A stretch of 64,000 nt of DNA from Kitasatospora sp. GP82. GTDB lineage: Bacteria > Actinomycetota > Actinomycetes > Streptomycetales > Streptomycetaceae. Below, in pieces: positions 24,586 to 34,040 of the stretch (positions within the stretch are counted from its first letter, which is position 1; the number at the start of each line of letters is the position of its first letter). The DNA is taken from contig NZ_JARZAJ010000033.1 in NCBI RefSeq assembly GCF_029892105.1, forward strand, positions 1-64,000. Direction: 5' to 3'. The notes under the pieces were generated by a model. That model worked only from the letters and a program-made list of their open reading frames with translations, searched no databases and was not told the origin of the DNA. Made by a program: the position numbers and the translations under genes.

Positions 24586-24615
24586 TTCAGGTGACCACGA
24601 ATCACGTCCTAGTCT
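24586..24615 (+). promoter_or_regulatory. Possible promoter of the ParA-like gene
   Basis: TAGTCT at 24610-24615 with TTCAGG at 24586-24591 (18-bp spacer). Weak -35. The surrounding gap, 24350-24666, holds otherwise only the hairpin at 24385-24435. Confidence 0.3.
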
Positions 24616-24666
24616 TGTTGCCCGACGGCACCGCGAATCAGCGGCGGCGAAAACGAGGGAGCCCAA

Positions 24667-26835
24667 GTGAGCAGCGATCGGGACGGCGTCTACGTCGGCG
24701 ACAACGCGGCGGAGGACGACGACGACTGGTCGGACGTTCCTGACTACTCACCGCCGTCCTGGTACACCCAGAGTCCCGGCCCCGAGGCGGCTGCGCCGGC
24801 TCCCGCCCCGGCTCCGGCGCCTGTTCCTGCGCCCGCCCCGGCGCCCGTCGCGGAGGCGCCCGCGCCACCGGTGGTTCCGGTGCCGCAGCCGGTACCGCAG
24901 CCCGCGCCCGCAGCCGAGGCGGCGGCCCCGGTCGCCGTGCCCGGTGAGCATGCCGCCCCGCACCCAGCCCAGCCGCCGGTTGCGCCGCTCCCGCGCGACG
25001 AGCAGGCTCCCGCTGCGGAGTCCGCTCCCGCCCCGGTGCCCGCGCCAGCACCCGCACCGGTGCAGCCGCCGCCGGTTGTGCCCGCGCACGAGGAGGCTGC
25101 CGCCCCCGCCCCGATGCAGCCGCTGTCCGCCCCGGCCCCGCAGGCTCCGGCAGCCGAGCAGCCGCTTCCGCCGCAGCCCTGGCCGAGTGCCGAGGCCGCT
25201 GCGCCGCACGCGCAGCCGGCACAGCCGCAGCCTGTTCCGGTGCAGCCCGCACCGACCCCGGCACAGCCGTACCCGCAGGAGGCGGGAAACCCGGCGCAGC
25301 CCCCTCAGCAGCAGACCCCGCCTCAGCAGGCTCCGCCACAGCAGCCCCCGCAGCAGCAGGCTCCGCCTCAGCAGACCCCGCAGGCCCCGCCGCCCGGTCC
25401 GTGGCCGCAGCAGCCCCCCGCGCCCGGGCCCACCGCTCCGGTGGACCCGCGTCAGGGCGGCTGGCCGCAGGCCGGTGGCGGCTACCCGCAGCAGCAGGGC
25501 TATCCGCAGCAGGCCCTGCCGCAGGCCCCGGCGGCGTTCCAGCAGGCGAGCGGTCAGCAGCCGATGGCCCACGGCGCACCGCTCGGGTACACGGCGGCGG
25601 TCGAGCTCTCCTCGGACCGGCTGCTGCGCAACCAGCCGAAGCAGCAGCGGCAGCAGCCGCGCTTCCAGTTCGGCGGCAAGGCCGCACAGGCGGACCGGGC
25701 CCGCCGCCTCGAGGTCATCCGGACCCCGGTGATGAGCTGCTACCGGATCGCCGTGATCAGCCTCAAGGGCGGTGTCGGCAAGACCACGACCACCACCTCG
25801 CTCGGGGCCACCCTGGCCAGCGAGCGCCAGGACAAGGTGATCGCGATCGACGCCAACCCGGACGCCGGTACGCTCGGCCGCCGGATCAAGCGCCAGACCG
25901 GTGCGACCATCCGCGACCTGGTGACGGCGATTCCGCACCTGCGCAGCTACATGGACGTGCGCCAGTTCACCTCGCAGGACCTCAACTCGGGTCTGGAGAT
26001 CCTGGCCAACGACGTCGACCCGGCCGTCTCGACCACCTTCAACGACTCCGACTACCGCCAGGTCATCCAGGTACTCGGCCAGCACTACCCGATCATCCTG
26101 ACCGACTCCGGCACCGGCCTGCTGTACAGCGCCATGCGCGGGGTCCTCGACCTGGCCGATCAGCTGATCATCGTCTCCACCCCCAGCGTGGACGGCGCCA
26201 GCAGCGCCTCCACCACGCTGGACTGGCTCTCCGCGCACGGCTACGCCGACCTCGTGCAGCGCTCGATCACGGTGGTCTCGGGAGTGCGCGAGACCAGCAA
26301 GATGATCAAGATCGAGGACATCGTCGCGCACTTCCAGACCCGCTGCCGGGGCGTCGTGGTGGTGCCCTTCGACGAGAGCCTCGCGGCCGGCGCCGAGGTC
26401 AACCTCGCGATGATGCGGCCCAAGGTCCGGGACGCGTACTTCGAGCTCGCCACCCTGGTCGGCGAGGACATCGCCCGCGCCCAGCAGGCCTCGCAGTCCG
26501 CCTGGGCCCAACAGCAGCCCTACCCGCAGCAGGGCCAGGGCGGTTACCCGCAGCAGCAGCAACAGCAACCGTATCCGCAGCAGGGCGGCTACCCGCCGCC
26601 TCCCCCCGGCGGCTACCCCGGCCAGCCCGCGCCGGGCGCCCCCTGGGCACCCCAGCCCGGCCAGGCGCCTCCGCCCGGGTACGCGGCCCCGCCCCAGCAG
26701 GGTGCACCGCAGCTGCCGCCGGACTGGTCCCAGCAGAGCGGTGACCGCCCCGGTTACGGCTACCCGCCCCCGCAGGAGGGCCAGCAGCCCCCGCCGGGCT
26801 ACGGCTACCCGCCGCCCGGTGGGCCGCAGCACTGA
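24667..26835 (+). CDS. ParA/MinD-like ATPase with Pro/Gln-rich arms (type VII locus)
   Basis: 722 residues. The N-terminal third (about 30-310) is a low-complexity Pro/Ala/Gln region, including PQQ/APPQQ repeats around 215-250. A ParA-type ATPase domain follows (about 355-605) with deviant Walker A KGGVGKTTTT (about 366-375), VIAIDANPDAGTLG and ILTDSGTG switch segments. The C-terminal 110 residues are again PQQ/PPGGY-rich. The architecture resembles EspI of mycobacterial ESX loci (Pro-rich arm plus ParA domain), which regulates secretion. GTG 24667 follows GAGGGAG. It is the last gene of the locus; a convergent terminator separates it from ribF. Confidence 0.85.
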   Translation: MSSDRDGVYVGDNAAEDDDDWSDVPDYSPPSWYTQSPGPEAAAPAPAPAPAPVPAPAPAPVAEAPAPPVVPVPQPVPQPAPAAEAAAPVAVPGEHAAPHPAQPPVAPLPRDEQAPAAESAPAPVPAPAPAPVQPPPVVPAHEEAAAPAPMQPLSAPAPQAPAAEQPLPPQPWPSAEAAAPHAQPAQPQPVPVQPAPTPAQPYPQEAGNPAQPPQQQTPPQQAPPQQPPQQQAPPQQTPQAPPPGPWPQQPPAPGPTAPVDPRQGGWPQAGGGYPQQQGYPQQALPQAPAAFQQASGQQPMAHGAPLGYTAAVELSSDRLLRNQPKQQRQQPRFQFGGKAAQADRARRLEVIRTPVMSCYRIAVISLKGGVGKTTTTTSLGATLASERQDKVIAIDANPDAGTLGRRIKRQTGATIRDLVTAIPHLRSYMDVRQFTSQDLNSGLEILANDVDPAVSTTFNDSDYRQVIQVLGQHYPIILTDSGTGLLYSAMRGVLDLADQLIIVSTPSVDGASSASTTLDWLSAHGYADLVQRSITVVSGVRETSKMIKIEDIVAHFQTRCRGVVVVPFDESLAAGAEVNLAMMRPKVRDAYFELATLVGEDIARAQQASQSAWAQQQPYPQQGQGGYPQQQQQQPYPQQGGYPPPPPGGYPGQPAPGAPWAPQPGQAPPPGYAAPPQQGAPQLPPDWSQQSGDRPGYGYPPPQEGQQPPPGYGYPPPGGPQH

Positions 26836-26840
26836 ACGAA

Positions 26841-26875
26841 TGGACCCCGCCGACCTGTCCGGTCGGCGGGGTCCA
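26841..26875. terminator. Bidirectional terminator between the ParA-like gene and ribF
   Basis: Perfect 15-bp arms TGGACCCCGCCGACC (26841-26855) and GGTCGGCGGGGTCCA (26861-26875), loop TGTCC, between convergent genes. Confidence 0.85.
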
Positions 26876-26905
26876 CTGCGTCTCAGCGCGTTCTCACGTC
26901 AACTG

Positions 26906-27850
26906 TCAGGCACCGTCGGTCAGTTCACGGGCCCGCTTGACGTCGTCGGCCATCCGGTCGAGCAGTGCCTCGATCGAGTCGAACTTCTCCATCCCTCGCA
27001 GATACGCGAGGAAGTCCACCGCGACGTGCAGGCCGTACAGGTCCAGACCGATCCGGTCGATCGCGTACGCCTCCACCGTGCGGCTGGTGCCGTCGAAGGT
27101 GGGGTTGGTGCCCACCGAGATGGCGGCGGGCATCCGCTCCCCGCCGGCCGTCAGCCAGCCCGCGTAGACCCCGTCGGCCGGGATCGCGCTGTGCGGCACC
27201 GTCTCCACGTTCGCCGTCGGGAAGCCCAGTTCCCGTCCGCGCTGTGCGCCGCGGACCACCACGCCCTCGACCCGGTGCGGCCGTCCGAGCACCTCTGCTG
27301 CCCCCGTCATGTCCCCCTCCGAAACCAGTCCTCGGACCAGGGTCGACGAGAAGGGCTTCCCGTCCCCGGCCTCTCCACACACCTGGAGGTCCACCACCTC
27401 GACCTCGAAATCGGCCCTTCGGCCAAGCTCCGCGAGCAGCTCGACATTCCCGGCCGCCTTGTGACCGAAGCGGAAGTTCGGCCCCTCGATGACCAGCCGC
27501 GCATGCAGCGCGTCCACCAGCACCTGCTGGACGAAGACCTCCGGCGACTCCTTGGAGAACTCCAGCGTGAACGGCAGCACCAGCACCGCGTCCACGCCCA
27601 GCTCGGCCATCAGCTCCGCACGGCGCGGCTGCGGCGCCAGCAGCGGCGGGTGGCTGCCCGGACGGACCACCTCGCTCGGGTGCGGGTCGAAGGTCACCAC
27701 GACGGCCCGTGCGCCCAGCTCGCGGGCGCGCTCGACCGCCCGGCCGATGATCAGTTGATGCCCCCGGTGCACGCCGTCGAACGAGCCGATGGTGACGACG
27801 CTGCGCCCCCAGTCCCCGGGGACCTCCTCCAGGCCACGCCAGCGCTGCAC
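26906..27850 (-). CDS. ribF: Bifunctional riboflavin kinase / FAD synthetase
   Basis: 314 residues. The N-terminal FMN adenylyltransferase domain carries GSFDGVHRGH (about 22-31) and the C-terminal flavokinase domain carries GRELGFPTANV (about 203-213) and the GVYAGW and SVGTNPTF segments. It converts riboflavin to FMN and FAD. GTG 27850 with AAGGAG 9 bases upstream. Last gene of the minus-strand run; it follows the trypsin-like/NTPase gene by 66 bp. Confidence 0.95.
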   Translation of the reverse strand: MQRWRGLEEVPGDWGRSVVTIGSFDGVHRGHQLIIGRAVERARELGARAVVVTFDPHPSEVVRPGSHPPLLAPQPRRAELMAELGVDAVLVLPFTLEFSKESPEVFVQQVLVDALHARLVIEGPNFRFGHKAAGNVELLAELGRRADFEVEVVDLQVCGEAGDGKPFSSTLVRGLVSEGDMTGAAEVLGRPHRVEGVVVRGAQRGRELGFPTANVETVPHSAIPADGVYAGWLTAGGERMPAAISVGTNPTFDGTSRTVEAYAIDRIGLDLYGLHVAVDFLAYLRGMEKFDSIEALLDRMADDVKRARELTDGA

Positions 27851-27916
27851 CCTGACCGCTCCTTGTTCCGTACCTGGCGCACGCTCTGTACGCTCCTGCG
27901 TTCCAAACCTGAACCC

Positions 27917-30900
27917 CTATAGCGTGCCATGCGCCCGAGTCGGCTTCGGCACCGGAAGGCCCACTTCGCGCGACGGCGGACGCCGGCCGCCGCGTTCGGC
28001 CTCGGCGGCGGCGTACTGCGGGTCCCGTCCGGCCGCCACCAGGGCCCGCATCCGGGTCAGCAGCGGGCCGCCGACCGGCGGCCTCTCGGTGGCCGGCCAC
28101 TCCGCGAGCAGCCGAGCGAACCCGGCCGAACGGCCCGCGCAGCGGACGAGCGCGGCGTCCGCCTCCGCCGTGCGCGCGGCGATCCGGCGGACCAACTCCC
28201 TTACCCGGAGCGGGTCGTGCTCCGCACAGCGCTCGGCCAGCCGGTCCAGCACCGCCGTCAGTACGCATCCATCGCACTCGCCGGCCAGCAGGGCGTCCAG
28301 CAGCGGACCGCGCGAGGGCAGGCCGGGCGTCGCCAACCGCACGGCGAACACTCGCCGCACCGCCGCCGGCTGCGCCCCGGCCCCCAGCGCCCGCCACAGC
28401 TCCCGCGGCTGGGGCCAGCCCCTCTCACTGTGTACGACCCCTTCCTTCGCCGTACCGCCGCCGGGGATACCACCGCCCGCCGCCCGGGCCGCGACGACCG
28501 GATCTCCGCCCGTAGCGGAGCGATCGCCCAGCCCGGCCCGGTCGGGCACTGCTGCGGCGGCGTCGCCCCCCGGCGCCGCGGCCAGCAGGTGGTCCAGGTA
28601 GTCGGCGATCCGGCCGGCCCGTTCCGGGTGCTCGCGCAGCAGCTCGGCGGCCAGGTCGAGACCTCGGCGGGCCACCGCCGGGTCGGCCACCTCGGCGAGG
28701 ACCCGAAGCCCCTCGGCCATGGCCGCGCCCGGGGCCGCCAGACGCTGCCGGAACGCCGCCAGGACGGGCTCCGGATCCTCCGCCAGCGCCGGGGCGAGCA
28801 CCTCGGCGGTGACGAACGGATCGTCGGCCAGGTAGCACGCGAGCGCCGCCGCCAGATGCTGCGCCCGGGTCTGTCCGTCGCGGACCAGCAGCGCCAACGC
28901 GGCACCGTGCAGGGCGGGTTCGTCCTCCCGGGCCAGCAGGGCGGTTGCGGTGAAGCGCAGCAGCTCCCGGCCGGATCCGGCCGCGAACGGCGCGGTGCGC
29001 AGCGCGTGCACCGCCGCCGCGACATGCCGCTCGGGACGGGGGTCGTGGCTCCAGCGGTCGACGGCCCGGCACAGCGCGGAGGGCTCGTCCGCGGCCAGCA
29101 GCGAGAGCAGCGCATCGGCCCGAGGGTGGCCGGTTTCCACCAGGCACTCCGTCAGATCGTCCAGCGCCAGCCGCCTGTGCGCGTACAGCAGGTCGTGAGC
29201 GAGGTCGGCGACGGTGCAGCCGGGACGGGCCGGGATGCGGCGGCTGTCCTCGAACCAGTGGCACAGCAGTGGAATGACCACATGCGGTGCGGCGGCCAGC
29301 GCATCAGCCGTCGCGGTTCGGAAGCTCTGTGCGGCGCCGTCGGTCCGGACCAGCCGGCGGAGCAGGTCCAGCCTGGTGCCGGACGCCAGTGGCAGGGCTG
29401 CCCAGAAGGCCGGGCCGAGGGCGCCGGTCTGCTCACCGCGCTCGGCCAGTTGCTCCAGCAGGGACCGGTGGACGGCGAGGTCGGTGCCGGAACGCAGGGC
29501 GGCGGTCAGCAACCGCCCGGCCCACCAGGCGGGTTCGCTGTCGGACGGGGCGGTCTCCAGCGCCCGCCACAACCGGTACAGCCACTGGTCAAGCGCCGCC
29601 GCGCCCCAGATCTCCGCCACCCGCGCCAGCGCAACCACCACCGGTCCGACGCGGTGCCTCGGCACCCTCCCCCCGGTCCCGATGTGGGCCCCGCCGACCG
29701 CCCCGCCGTCCGTCGCCGGTACTGCCCGCCCACCACCGGGCAGCCGCTCCTCCGCGGGGCCCGCACCGGACCACCATCCGCCGAGGCCGCTCCCGTAGCC
29801 GGCCTCCGGTCCGACTTCCTCCGCAGACCACCACTCGCCGGCAGGCGCCTCTCCGGTGGCGCTCCCGGGCCCGTCAGCGGCCGGATGGGCACCGTCCTCC
29901 TCCAGGAGCAGCCGCAGCGCACCGTCCAGGTCCAGGTGCTGCCCCTGCAGCCACTCGCCCAGCTCCTCGTAGACCGGCCGGTACCCCTGGCCGGCCGCGA
30001 CGAAGAGCCGTTCGCCGAGCACCGCCGACGCCCATCCCCCGGCCGTCGGGAACAGCAGCCGGAAGGCTTCGGCCGCCAGCTCTCCATGGCCCGAGCCGAG
30101 CATCTGCCGGGCCGCCTCGTGCACCCGTCCGGCGACGACCGCCGCCAGCCTCCGCACCCGAGCCGGTTCGGCCGGGCTCGGCCGTGGACCGCCCCTGCGG
30201 TGCGCTCCGGGCCGCCGCAGCTCCTCGCCGTCGGCCAGCCGCTGGGCGATCCGCAGACAGCACAGGTCCAGGTATGCGCCGAAGAGCTCACCGCGTCCGG
30301 GCTCCGTCGCCTGCCACCGCACGCCCGCCGCCCGGAGCTCCCCGGCGATCCGCAGGGCCAGGGGGTGTGCCGCCTCGGCCGGGCCCAGCGGTCCCGTTGC
30401 CGGGCCCGCCAGCCCGTAGCGCCGCGCGGCCCGCTCCGCGGCCTCCTGCGGCAGTGGCCCCAGGCCGTGCACCTGCACACCCTCGACCACACCCTCGACG
30501 TCCGCAGCACCGGCTTCGGCCCCCGGGCGTTCCCACTCCCCCCACTGCTCCGGCCGACAGGCCGTCAGCAGCCGCGCCCCGGACGCTCGCAGCCACCGCG
30601 AGGTGGCCCGCAGCCACCGCCCGCCGATCGCCGTCGGGGCTTCCTCCGGTGCGTCCAGGACGACGAGCAGCGGCCGCCCGGCCTCGGCGCAGAGCCGCGC
30701 GACCAGCTCGGGACCGGGTGTCTCCACGACGAGCAGCCCGGCTGCCCCGGCCAGGGCCCGGCCGACCGCGTCGGCCGACGAGGTGTCGGTGGCACGCAGG
30801 TCTGCGCCGCGCAGCCAGAGGGTGGGCAGTGGATGGCGACCCTCCGCCCGACGGACCGTCAGTGCGGCGAGTTCGGTGGTCCGGCCGCTGCCGGGGGCGC

Positions 30901-31744
30901 CGACCAGCACGGTGAGCGCCTCCTGCGGCTCCTCGCCGGTGAGCCCGTCCGGCCGGTCCACCCGGTCGGCGGCCAGGTCGGCGATCCGCCCGGGCCCGGC
31001 AGCGGCCGAGCCGAGCTGCACGGAGGCCAGCTGCAGCACCCCGGCCAGGTTGAGCGCCTGCCCGTACGCGGGGACGGTGGCCGCGTTCCGCGCGAGCACC
31101 TCCGCCAGCCCCGCCGACCGCGTCTGCCCCGCCGCCCCGGCCGACGGAACCGCCAGTGGGACGGCCACCGCCACACCGCCGTGCCCGACCGGCAGCGAGG
31201 GGGTGGCGACGCCGAGCACGGCTCCGGTCTCCGCGTCCACCACCGGCGCACCGGCCGTGATCCCCGTACCCGCCGTCGCCAGGTCCAGCCACAGCGCACC
31301 GGGGATCAGGTGGAACTCGTCCCGCCACGGGTACATCGCCGTCGCCGTCCCGAGCACCCCGCCCTGCGCCAGCGCCGTATCGCCGCCGGCTCTCAGACAG
31401 GGCACGGCGACCGGCTCCCCGCCCCGGGAGGCGGCCCCGATCGGCAGCGGCGGCACCGGCAGCCCGCCGGCCCGCTCCGTCCGCAGCAGCGCGAGCCCGT
31501 ACGGTGCGAGCGGTTCGATGCAGTCGGCGCCGAGCACCCGGGTCTGTCCGCCGTCGGTGTGCAGCACTAGCCGGTCGAGACCGGCCACCGCCTCGTGCGC
31601 GGTGACGACGGTGCCCAGGAGGTCGGCGACGAAGCCCAGTCCTCGCAACCGACCGTCCGGCCCGCAGATTCGCAGCAGCGCCTGTGCCGGATCGGTCGCC
31701 CGGGACCATCCGTCACCCGACCCGGACCACCGACCAGCGGCCAT
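27917..31744 (-). CDS. Degenerate trypsin-like domain fused to NTPase-like and helical regions
   Basis: 1275 residues, cytoplasmic (no signal or membrane segment). Residues about 20-205 resemble a trypsin/HtrA-type fold: the histidine in VVTAHEAV (His50) is kept, but the aspartate position of the DLALL motif is glycine (Gly83, YGLALLR) and the GDSGGP serine site reads ITAGAP (Ala164). A P-loop-like motif GAPGSGRT (282-289) has arginine in place of the Walker A lysine; a Walker B-like LLVVLDAPEE follows. The C-terminal 700 residues are helical and Ala/Leu/Arg-rich, perhaps HEAT-like. It looks like a scaffold or sensor rather than an active protease. ATG 31744 follows GGAGGG; it lies between truB and ribF. 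Confidence 0.75.
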   Translation of the reverse strand: MAAGRWSGSGDGWSRATDPAQALLRICGPDGRLRGLGFVADLLGTVVTAHEAVAGLDRLVLHTDGGQTRVLGADCIEPLAPYGLALLRTERAGGLPVPPLPIGAASRGGEPVAVPCLRAGGDTALAQGGVLGTATAMYPWRDEFHLIPGALWLDLATAGTGITAGAPVVDAETGAVLGVATPSLPVGHGGVAVAVPLAVPSAGAAGQTRSAGLAEVLARNAATVPAYGQALNLAGVLQLASVQLGSAAAGPGRIADLAADRVDRPDGLTGEEPQEALTVLVGAPGSGRTTELAALTVRRAEGRHPLPTLWLRGADLRATDTSSADAVGRALAGAAGLLVVETPGPELVARLCAEAGRPLLVVLDAPEEAPTAIGGRWLRATSRWLRASGARLLTACRPEQWGEWERPGAEAGAADVEGVVEGVQVHGLGPLPQEAAERAARRYGLAGPATGPLGPAEAAHPLALRIAGELRAAGVRWQATEPGRGELFGAYLDLCCLRIAQRLADGEELRRPGAHRRGGPRPSPAEPARVRRLAAVVAGRVHEAARQMLGSGHGELAAEAFRLLFPTAGGWASAVLGERLFVAAGQGYRPVYEELGEWLQGQHLDLDGALRLLLEEDGAHPAADGPGSATGEAPAGEWWSAEEVGPEAGYGSGLGGWWSGAGPAEERLPGGGRAVPATDGGAVGGAHIGTGGRVPRHRVGPVVVALARVAEIWGAAALDQWLYRLWRALETAPSDSEPAWWAGRLLTAALRSGTDLAVHRSLLEQLAERGEQTGALGPAFWAALPLASGTRLDLLRRLVRTDGAAQSFRTATADALAAAPHVVIPLLCHWFEDSRRIPARPGCTVADLAHDLLYAHRRLALDDLTECLVETGHPRADALLSLLAADEPSALCRAVDRWSHDPRPERHVAAAVHALRTAPFAAGSGRELLRFTATALLAREDEPALHGAALALLVRDGQTRAQHLAAALACYLADDPFVTAEVLAPALAEDPEPVLAAFRQRLAAPGAAMAEGLRVLAEVADPAVARRGLDLAAELLREHPERAGRIADYLDHLLAAAPGGDAAAAVPDRAGLGDRSATGGDPVVAARAAGGGIPGGGTAKEGVVHSERGWPQPRELWRALGAGAQPAAVRRVFAVRLATPGLPSRGPLLDALLAGECDGCVLTAVLDRLAERCAEHDPLRVRELVRRIAARTAEADAALVRCAGRSAGFARLLAEWPATERPPVGGPLLTRMRALVAAGRDPQYAAAEAERGGRRPPSREVGLPVPKPTRAHGTL

Positions 31745-31965
31745 CCGCCCGCCCTCCCCCGCCGGGCCGCATCGGGCCCGCCCCTGCGGAGTGGCCCGCC
31801 GCGGCTGCCGTACACGTCCGTCGGGAGCCTGCCCCCGGGTGTGGGCGGGGCACCATGGCCACACCCTTCACGCCGAGCGTTCACCTCGCGAGCTCGCTCG
31901 TACGGGTGAGATCGCTACAGTGCAGGTTTCACGGACCCGGCGACCGGGCGCGCGGTGCCGTGCAG

Positions 31966-32871
31966 TCAGCCGACGAAGACGGCGACCGGGCGGGCGCTGC
32001 CGCCCTTCTCCTCCACCAGTGCGAGGAAACGCCCTTCCGGGTCGAAGACGGCGATCGGCCCGTCCACACCGAGGCCGGGAGCCTTCAGCCGCATTCCGTT
32101 GGAGAGCAGCCTGGCCTGCTCGGCATCAATGTCCCAGCGGGGGAAGGCGGCGGTGGCCGCGTCCGCGATGGGCAGCACCTCCAGCTTCTCCTCCAGCTGC
32201 TCCAGGGTGTGCGCCGAGTCGAGTCCGTACGGGCCGACCTTGGTACGGCGCAGCGCGGTGAGGTGGCCGCCCACGCCGAGGTCGGCGCCGAGGTCGCGAG
32301 CCAGGGCACGGATGTAGGTGCCGGAGGAGCACTCGACGGTGACGTCGAGGTCGATCACGGGGGTGCCGTCCCCGGCGACCGCCGCCCGCTGCCCGTGCAC
32401 GGTGAAGGAGTGCACCGTCGTCGCCCGCGCCGGGATCTCGAAGTCCTCGCCCTCCCGGACCCGGGTGTAGGAGCGCTTACCGTCGATCTTGATGGCACTG
32501 ACCTTGGACGGCACCTGCATGATCTCGCCGGTCAGCTTGGCGATCCCGGTGTCGATCTGTTCCCGGGTGACCGCCGAGGCATCGGCCGAGGAGGTGACAT
32601 CGCCCTCGCGGTCGTCGGTGACGGTGTTCTGCCCGAGACGGACGGTCGCCTCGTAGGTCTTGGCGGTGAGCATCAGGTGCCCGAGCAGCCGGGTGGCCCG
32701 CTCGACCCCGATGATCAGCACGCCGGTGGCCATCGGGTCCAGCGTGCCCGCGTGCCCGACCTTCCGCGTCCCGGCCAGCCACCGCATCTTGGCGACCACC
32801 CCGTGCGAGGTGAGGCCCTCCGGCTTGTCGACAATGACCAGGCCGTCGGGGCCGGTTCCCTTACGCTTCAT
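31966..32871 (-). CDS. truB: tRNA pseudouridine(55) synthase TruB
   Basis: 301 residues. It forms pseudouridine 55 in the T-arm of tRNAs. The catalytic motif HAGTLDPMATGVL includes the nucleophile Asp45; the N-terminal GLVIVDKPEGLTSH and the KRSYTRVREGE segment are family landmarks, and a C-terminal PUA-like domain is present. I choose ATG 32871 (MKRKGTGPDG) over a TTG 18 bases upstream; the binding site is a weak AGAAG for either. It lies in the rbfA-nrnA-truB order and is 39 bp downstream of nrnA. Confidence 0.95.
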   Translation of the reverse strand: MKRKGTGPDGLVIVDKPEGLTSHGVVAKMRWLAGTRKVGHAGTLDPMATGVLIIGVERATRLLGHLMLTAKTYEATVRLGQNTVTDDREGDVTSSADASAVTREQIDTGIAKLTGEIMQVPSKVSAIKIDGKRSYTRVREGEDFEIPARATTVHSFTVHGQRAAVAGDGTPVIDLDVTVECSSGTYIRALARDLGADLGVGGHLTALRRTKVGPYGLDSAHTLEQLEEKLEVLPIADAATAAFPRWDIDAEQARLLSNGMRLKAPGLGVDGPIAVFDPEGRFLALVEEKGGSARPVAVFVG

Positions 32872-32910
32872 CAGTTCTTCTCTGTGCAAAAGGTCGAAAG
32901 AATCGGTAGG

Positions 32911-34038
32911 TCAGCACGCGGTGCGCAGCGCCGCCCGGAACCGGGCGGCGGCCGTCGGCACGTCCTCCCGGAGGGCGAACCCGGCCGCGAACCGGTGCCC
33001 GCCGCCGCCGAGTTCGGCGCAGACCGCAGCGACGTCCACCGCGCCCTTGGCCCGGCAGGAGCCGCGAAGGGTGCCGTCCGGGTCCTGCTTCAGCACCAGC
33101 GCGACCTCCGCCTCGGCGGGGCGGCGCAGCACGTCGATCAGGCCCTCGATCTCCTCGATCGTCACACCGAAGAGCGCGAGGTCCTGGTAGGGCACCCAGG
33201 TCCACACCAGCCCGAGACCGCCCGCCGCCTCGGGCTCGTACGCGGCGCGGTCGAGCGCGGCGGCGAGCACCTTGAGGTAGCCGAAGGAGGAGGTGTCCCA
33301 GAGGGTGCGGGAGATGAGGTCGTGCCGGATGCCGGTGGCGAGCAGGCGCGCGGCGAACTCGTGGGTGGCCGGGGTGGTCGCCCGGTACCTGAACGAGCCC
33401 GTGTCGGTGGCCACCCCGGTGTAGAGGCAGGTGGCGAGCTCCTGGTCGAGCGGCACCTGGAGGCGTCGCAGCAGCTCGTCGACGAGGACGGCGGTGGCCG
33501 GTGCGCTCGGGTCGATCAGCCGGTGGGTGCCGAACCCGGGGTTGGAGGCGTGGTGGTCGATCACGATCAGCGCGGGGGCGGCGAACGCCTTCCCGTGCAG
33601 CAGCCCGAGCCGGCTCTCGGCGGCGACGTCGAAGCAGACCACCAGTTCGGGTACCTGCGGCACCTCGGCAGCCGGGACGATGAGGTCCTGCCCCGGCAGG
33701 AAGGCCAGCGACTCGGGGATCACCTGCGGGTCCTCACCGAAGGAGACCCGTACGGTGTGGCCGAGCGCGCGCAGCGCGATCCCGGCGGCCAGCGCGGAGC
33801 CGAGCGCGTCCCCGTCGGGGTTGATGTGGCAGATCAGGTCGATCGTGCGGGCCTGCCGGATGGCCGCGACCACGCGCTGCCACTCCCGTTCGACCCCGTC
33901 CTGCTCCACGTCCACCGGGCCGGACCCGACGGAACCGACCGGTGACTCAGTGCGAGGCCTCGGAAGCACCGCGAGGGCACCCTCCACCATGTCGGTGGAA
34001 GATGCCCCCTGGCCGGCCGTGACCGGCTCGGCTGTCAC
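32911..34038 (-). CDS. nrnA: DHH/DHHA1 phosphoesterase (NrnA-type oligoribonuclease / pAp phosphatase)
   Basis: 375 residues. The metal-binding motifs are HINPDGDALG (71-80) and DHHASNPGFG (161-170), with the DHHA1 nucleotide-binding loop GGGGHRFAAG near 345. Members degrade short RNA oligomers and dephosphorylate pAp; some also degrade cyclic-di-AMP or pApA. GTG 34038 begins 2 bp after the rbfA stop with GAGGACGAG upstream, so the two are coupled. The first 50 residues are a nonconserved extension. Gene order rbfA-nrnA-truB supports the call. Confidence 0.88.
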   Translation of the reverse strand: MTAEPVTAGQGASSTDMVEGALAVLPRPRTESPVGSVGSGPVDVEQDGVEREWQRVVAAIRQARTIDLICHINPDGDALGSALAAGIALRALGHTVRVSFGEDPQVIPESLAFLPGQDLIVPAAEVPQVPELVVCFDVAAESRLGLLHGKAFAAPALIVIDHHASNPGFGTHRLIDPSAPATAVLVDELLRRLQVPLDQELATCLYTGVATDTGSFRYRATTPATHEFAARLLATGIRHDLISRTLWDTSSFGYLKVLAAALDRAAYEPEAAGGLGLVWTWVPYQDLALFGVTIEEIEGLIDVLRRPAEAEVALVLKQDPDGTLRGSCRAKGAVDVAAVCAELGGGGHRFAAGFALREDVPTAAARFRAALRTAC

Positions 34039-34040
34039 GG

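Noticed and set aside
24667..26835. Chromosome-partition ParA
   Set aside because: No ParB or parS-like sites are adjacent. The Pro/Gln-rich arms and locus point to a type VII secretion-linked ATPase.
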